NCBI GenBank assembly: GCA_033875255.1
Contig: JAWZSN010000011.1
Coordinates: 1 to 64,000 of the forward strand
Direction: 5' to 3'
From: Marinimicrococcus sp033875255
GTDB taxonomy: Bacteria; Pseudomonadota; Alphaproteobacteria; Geminicoccales; Geminicoccaceae
Length of the DNA: 64,000 bases
Under the pieces are notes generated by a model that saw only the letters and a list, made by a program, of their open reading frames with translations, was not told the DNA's origin and made no database searches. This document shows positions 62,266 to 64,000 of the stretch, in pieces. Position 1 is the stretch's first letter, and the number at the start of each line of letters is the position of its first letter. The position numbers were made by a program, and so were the translations under genes.

Positions 62266-63014
62266 GGCGGCTCCGAGAACAGTTCGCCCGCCCCCAGAAG
62301 ACGAGCGCGCGGGTGCGCGCGCAAGAGCCGCAAGAGGGCACGCAGCACCGAAAAGGCGCTCTCGTCCATCACCAGATGATGCGAGAGGATCCCCAGTGGC
62401 CCCCCGGGTCCGCCGCGAACCTGCTCGGCCAGCTCCGCCGCCAGCGCCCCGGCGGGCCGGGCGGTGCGCCCGCGGCGCCAGTCGATCAGGTCGATATGGG
62501 TATCGATGCGGCGCAGGCCGGCGGGGGACGGCGCGATCCCCGTGCCGCGCCAGAGCGAGACGCCGGTGAAGCCGCAGCCCGGCAGAACCGCGCAAACCGC
62601 CGGCGCCATGCGGTTCCACGGCGGCACCATGACCGGCACGAAGCACCGGCCGAACGAGCTCTCGAGGTACCGCCTTCCCTCGTCGAGCAGCGGCGCGAGA
62701 GCGGCGGGAACGGCGCTGCCGCCAAGCTCGACCTTGCGCTCGCCCGGCTCGGCGTGACTCTCGTGCGCCCAGCCATGCTGCAGCACCGTCGCCTGCGGGC
62801 AGGCGAGAATGGCCTGGCGCACCTCGTCTTCCAGCCAGGCCGGAACCACCGCCACGGCAAGCGGCAGCGTAAGCTCGCCGGCCAGCGCCAGCAGGCGGAC
62901 CAGCCGCGGGTCGGGCCGGCCGGCATCGTCGTCGCGCCACCAGAAGGCGACAGGGGCCGGCGCCGCGTCGAGAGCGGCGGCGAGCGGCGCCAGCTCTGCC
63001 CGGGCCGCGCTCAC
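62262..63014 (-). CDS. Polysaccharide deacetylase family protein
   Basis: The 250-residue product has a reduced NodB-like fold: APVAFWWRDDDAGRPDPRLV (Asp pair of the metal site), VLQHGWAHESHAEPGERKVE (His ligands) and VPVMVPPWNRMAPAVCAVLP, with LGILSHHLVMDESAF near the end. GTG 63014 overlaps the stop of the upstream glycosyltransferase (GTGA) and its own stop overlaps the ABC gene (ATGA), so all three are translationally coupled. It probably removes an acetyl group from a sugar polymer or glycolipid; the substrate is unknown. Confidence 0.88.
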   Translation of the reverse strand: MSAARAELAPLAAALDAAPAPVAFWWRDDDAGRPDPRLVRLLALAGELTLPLAVAVVPAWLEDEVRQAILACPQATVLQHGWAHESHAEPGERKVELGGSAVPAALAPLLDEGRRYLESSFGRCFVPVMVPPWNRMAPAVCAVLPGCGFTGVSLWRGTGIAPSPAGLRRIDTHIDLIDWRRGRTARPAGALAAELAEQVRGGPGGPLGILSHHLVMDESAFSVLRALLRLLRAHPRARLLGAGELFSEPP

Positions 63015-64000
63015 GTGACGGCTCCGCCGGCGAGCTCCATGAGCAGCCCGGCCGAGCGCCCGGCGCCATCGGTGTCGAACCGCCCCGGCGCGGCCGTCGG
63101 CTCCGCCAGCGCCTGCCTGACCGCTCCGGCCAGCGCCTCGGGCGTCAGGCCCGCCTCCTCCAGATGGCGGGCCATGCCGATCGCGGCGAGCCTGCGGGCA
63201 CGCAGGGTCTGCTCGTCCTCGCCCGGCGCGGCGAAGGGCACCAGCACCATGGACGCGCCGGCGACCAGCGCCTCGACCACGGTGTTGTAGCCGGCCTGCG
63301 AGACCGAGACGGCGCAGGCTGCCAGCAGCGCCGGCACGTCGTCGCGATGGCGCTCGACCGCCAGGCCCGGGCCTGCTGCAGCGCCGAGCTCCTCGAGCAG
63401 CGAAGGCGCGGCATTGGCGCCGGTCAGCAGCAGCCACGGCTCCTCGCCGCCGACGAGCCGCCGCGCCTGCACCGCCGCCCGGAGCAGCCGCGCGCCCACC
63501 GCCCCGCCGCCGGCCGAGACCAGCACGCCGCGCCGCACCGCCGCCGGCGCCGCCCTGCCGCCGACATGGACATAGCCGGTATAGGCCAGCAGGTCGGCCA
63601 GCTCGCCGGCATGGGGAAAGCTGGCCCCGAGCGGCACCAGGCGCGGATCGGCATGGACCAGCACACGGTCGTAGAAGGCCCGGCAGAGATCGCGCATCGC
63701 CGCCGTCCGGGCGGGATCGCGCTTGCTCACCAGCACGTCGCGCAGCGAGCAGACGATCGAAGGGCGCGGGCGCATCGCCCGCGCCGCCTCCAGCAGCGGC
63801 AGCAGCTCGCCCCTGAAGCCGCGGCGGCCGAAGGGAAACATTTCCGTCAGCACGAGCTGCGGCCGGAGCTCCGCCAGCAGGCCCAGCAGCATGGCGCGGC
63901 GCCCGGCCACCTGCCGCTCGCCGACGGGCGCGCCGCTGCCGTCCACGAGCCGGCCGATCCGCCCGCCCTCGGCCCGGATCACCGGAAGCTGCACCACCCG
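63011..64000 (-). CDS. Glycosyltransferase, COG4671/MurG-like (5-prime end cut by window)
   Basis: At least 329 residues are visible; the N-terminus lies beyond the window edge, since a GTG at 63997 would start inside the fold. Family features: VLTEMFPFGRRGFRGELLPL, IVCSLRDVLVSKRD, GVLVSAGGGAVGARLLRAAV (donor site) and AVSVSQAGYNTVVEALVAGA, then VLVPFAAPGEDEQTLRARRL. These resemble GT28-type transferases with unknown acceptor. It is coupled to the deacetylase (GTGA), implying that the sugar it adds is deacetylated next. Confidence 0.85.
   Translation of the reverse strand, partial: RVVQLPVIRAEGGRIGRLVDGSGAPVGERQVAGRRAMLLGLLAELRPQLVLTEMFPFGRRGFRGELLPLLEAARAMRPRPSIVCSLRDVLVSKRDPARTAAMRDLCRAFYDRVLVHADPRLVPLGASFPHAGELADLLAYTGYVHVGGRAAPAAVRRGVLVSAGGGAVGARLLRAAVQARRLVGGEEPWLLLTGANAAPSLLEELGAAAGPGLAVERHRDDVPALLAACAVSVSQAGYNTVVEALVAGASMVLVPFAAPGEDEQTLRARRLAAIGMARHLEEAGLTPEALAGAVRQALAEPTAAPGRFDTDGAGRSAGLLMELAGGAVT

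Overview
The window is a very GC-rich stretch (nearly every codon ends in G or C) of a motile alphaproteobacterium. The flagellar genes include the alphaproteobacterial regulator FlbD and a SciP/DUF1153 protein, a textbook CtrA box (TTAA-N7-TTAA) precedes fliF, and DUF1192 and HODM/DUF3445 proteins are present. Family-level placement (Rhodospirillales-like) is inference only.

Layout. (1) 1-1180: a tandem array of 225-228 bp repeats that is open in one high-GC3 frame, followed by a TPR protein (1527-3338). (2) 3533-16549, minus strand: one compact catabolic operon. It runs from a GntR/FCD regulator through an acetolactate-synthase-like TPP enzyme, an Asp/Glu-racemase-fold protein, a TAXI-TRAP receptor and fused permease, an atypical SDR, an enolase-superfamily (MLE subgroup) enzyme and a DadA-like oxidase to PutA. 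It looks like uptake and breakdown of an amino or imino acid that drains through proline to glutamate. (3) 16886-41742: a large exopolysaccharide/O-antigen locus. It holds an initiating phosphoglycosyltransferase, WecG/TagA and GT2 transferases, a pyruvyltransferase, a Wzx-type flippase, a ligase/polymerase-like membrane protein, a Wzc-like chain-length/ATPase protein, a beta-helix protein and many nucleotide-sugar enzymes (RfbF, C-methyltransferase, RfbC-like, GSA-type aminotransferase, three epimerase/decarboxylase SDRs, PIG-L deacetylase, DUF4910). Two LuxR-type regulators with degenerate receiver domains lie inside it. (4) 41848-44915: tRNA-Pro(TGG), a lone HODM subunit, a GNAT acetyltransferase, NUDIX and DUF1192 proteins, and xanthine phosphoribosyltransferase. 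(5) 45055-55912, plus strand: flagellar genes fliK-flgD-flgE-sciP-fliF-fliG-fliH-fliN-flbD-flhA, with a sigma-54 promoter before fliK and a CtrA site before fliF. (6) 55966-58235: two small methyltransferases and an MBL-fold hydrolase. (7) 58584-64000, minus strand: a tightly coupled operon of a COG4671-like glycosyltransferase (cut by the window edge), a polysaccharide deacetylase, a dipeptide-type double-ATPase ABC protein and its periplasmic binding protein, with no permease in view.

The most distinctive points are the repeat array, a terminator-like 42-bp interspersed element (two copies 39/42 identical and 55 kb apart), the paired pseudo-receiver regulators, several enzymes lacking a key catalytic tyrosine (SDR, RfbC-like), a sigma-54 promoter that leaves fliK almost leaderless, and a CtrA box embedded in the end of the gene for the CtrA-inhibitor homologue SciP.
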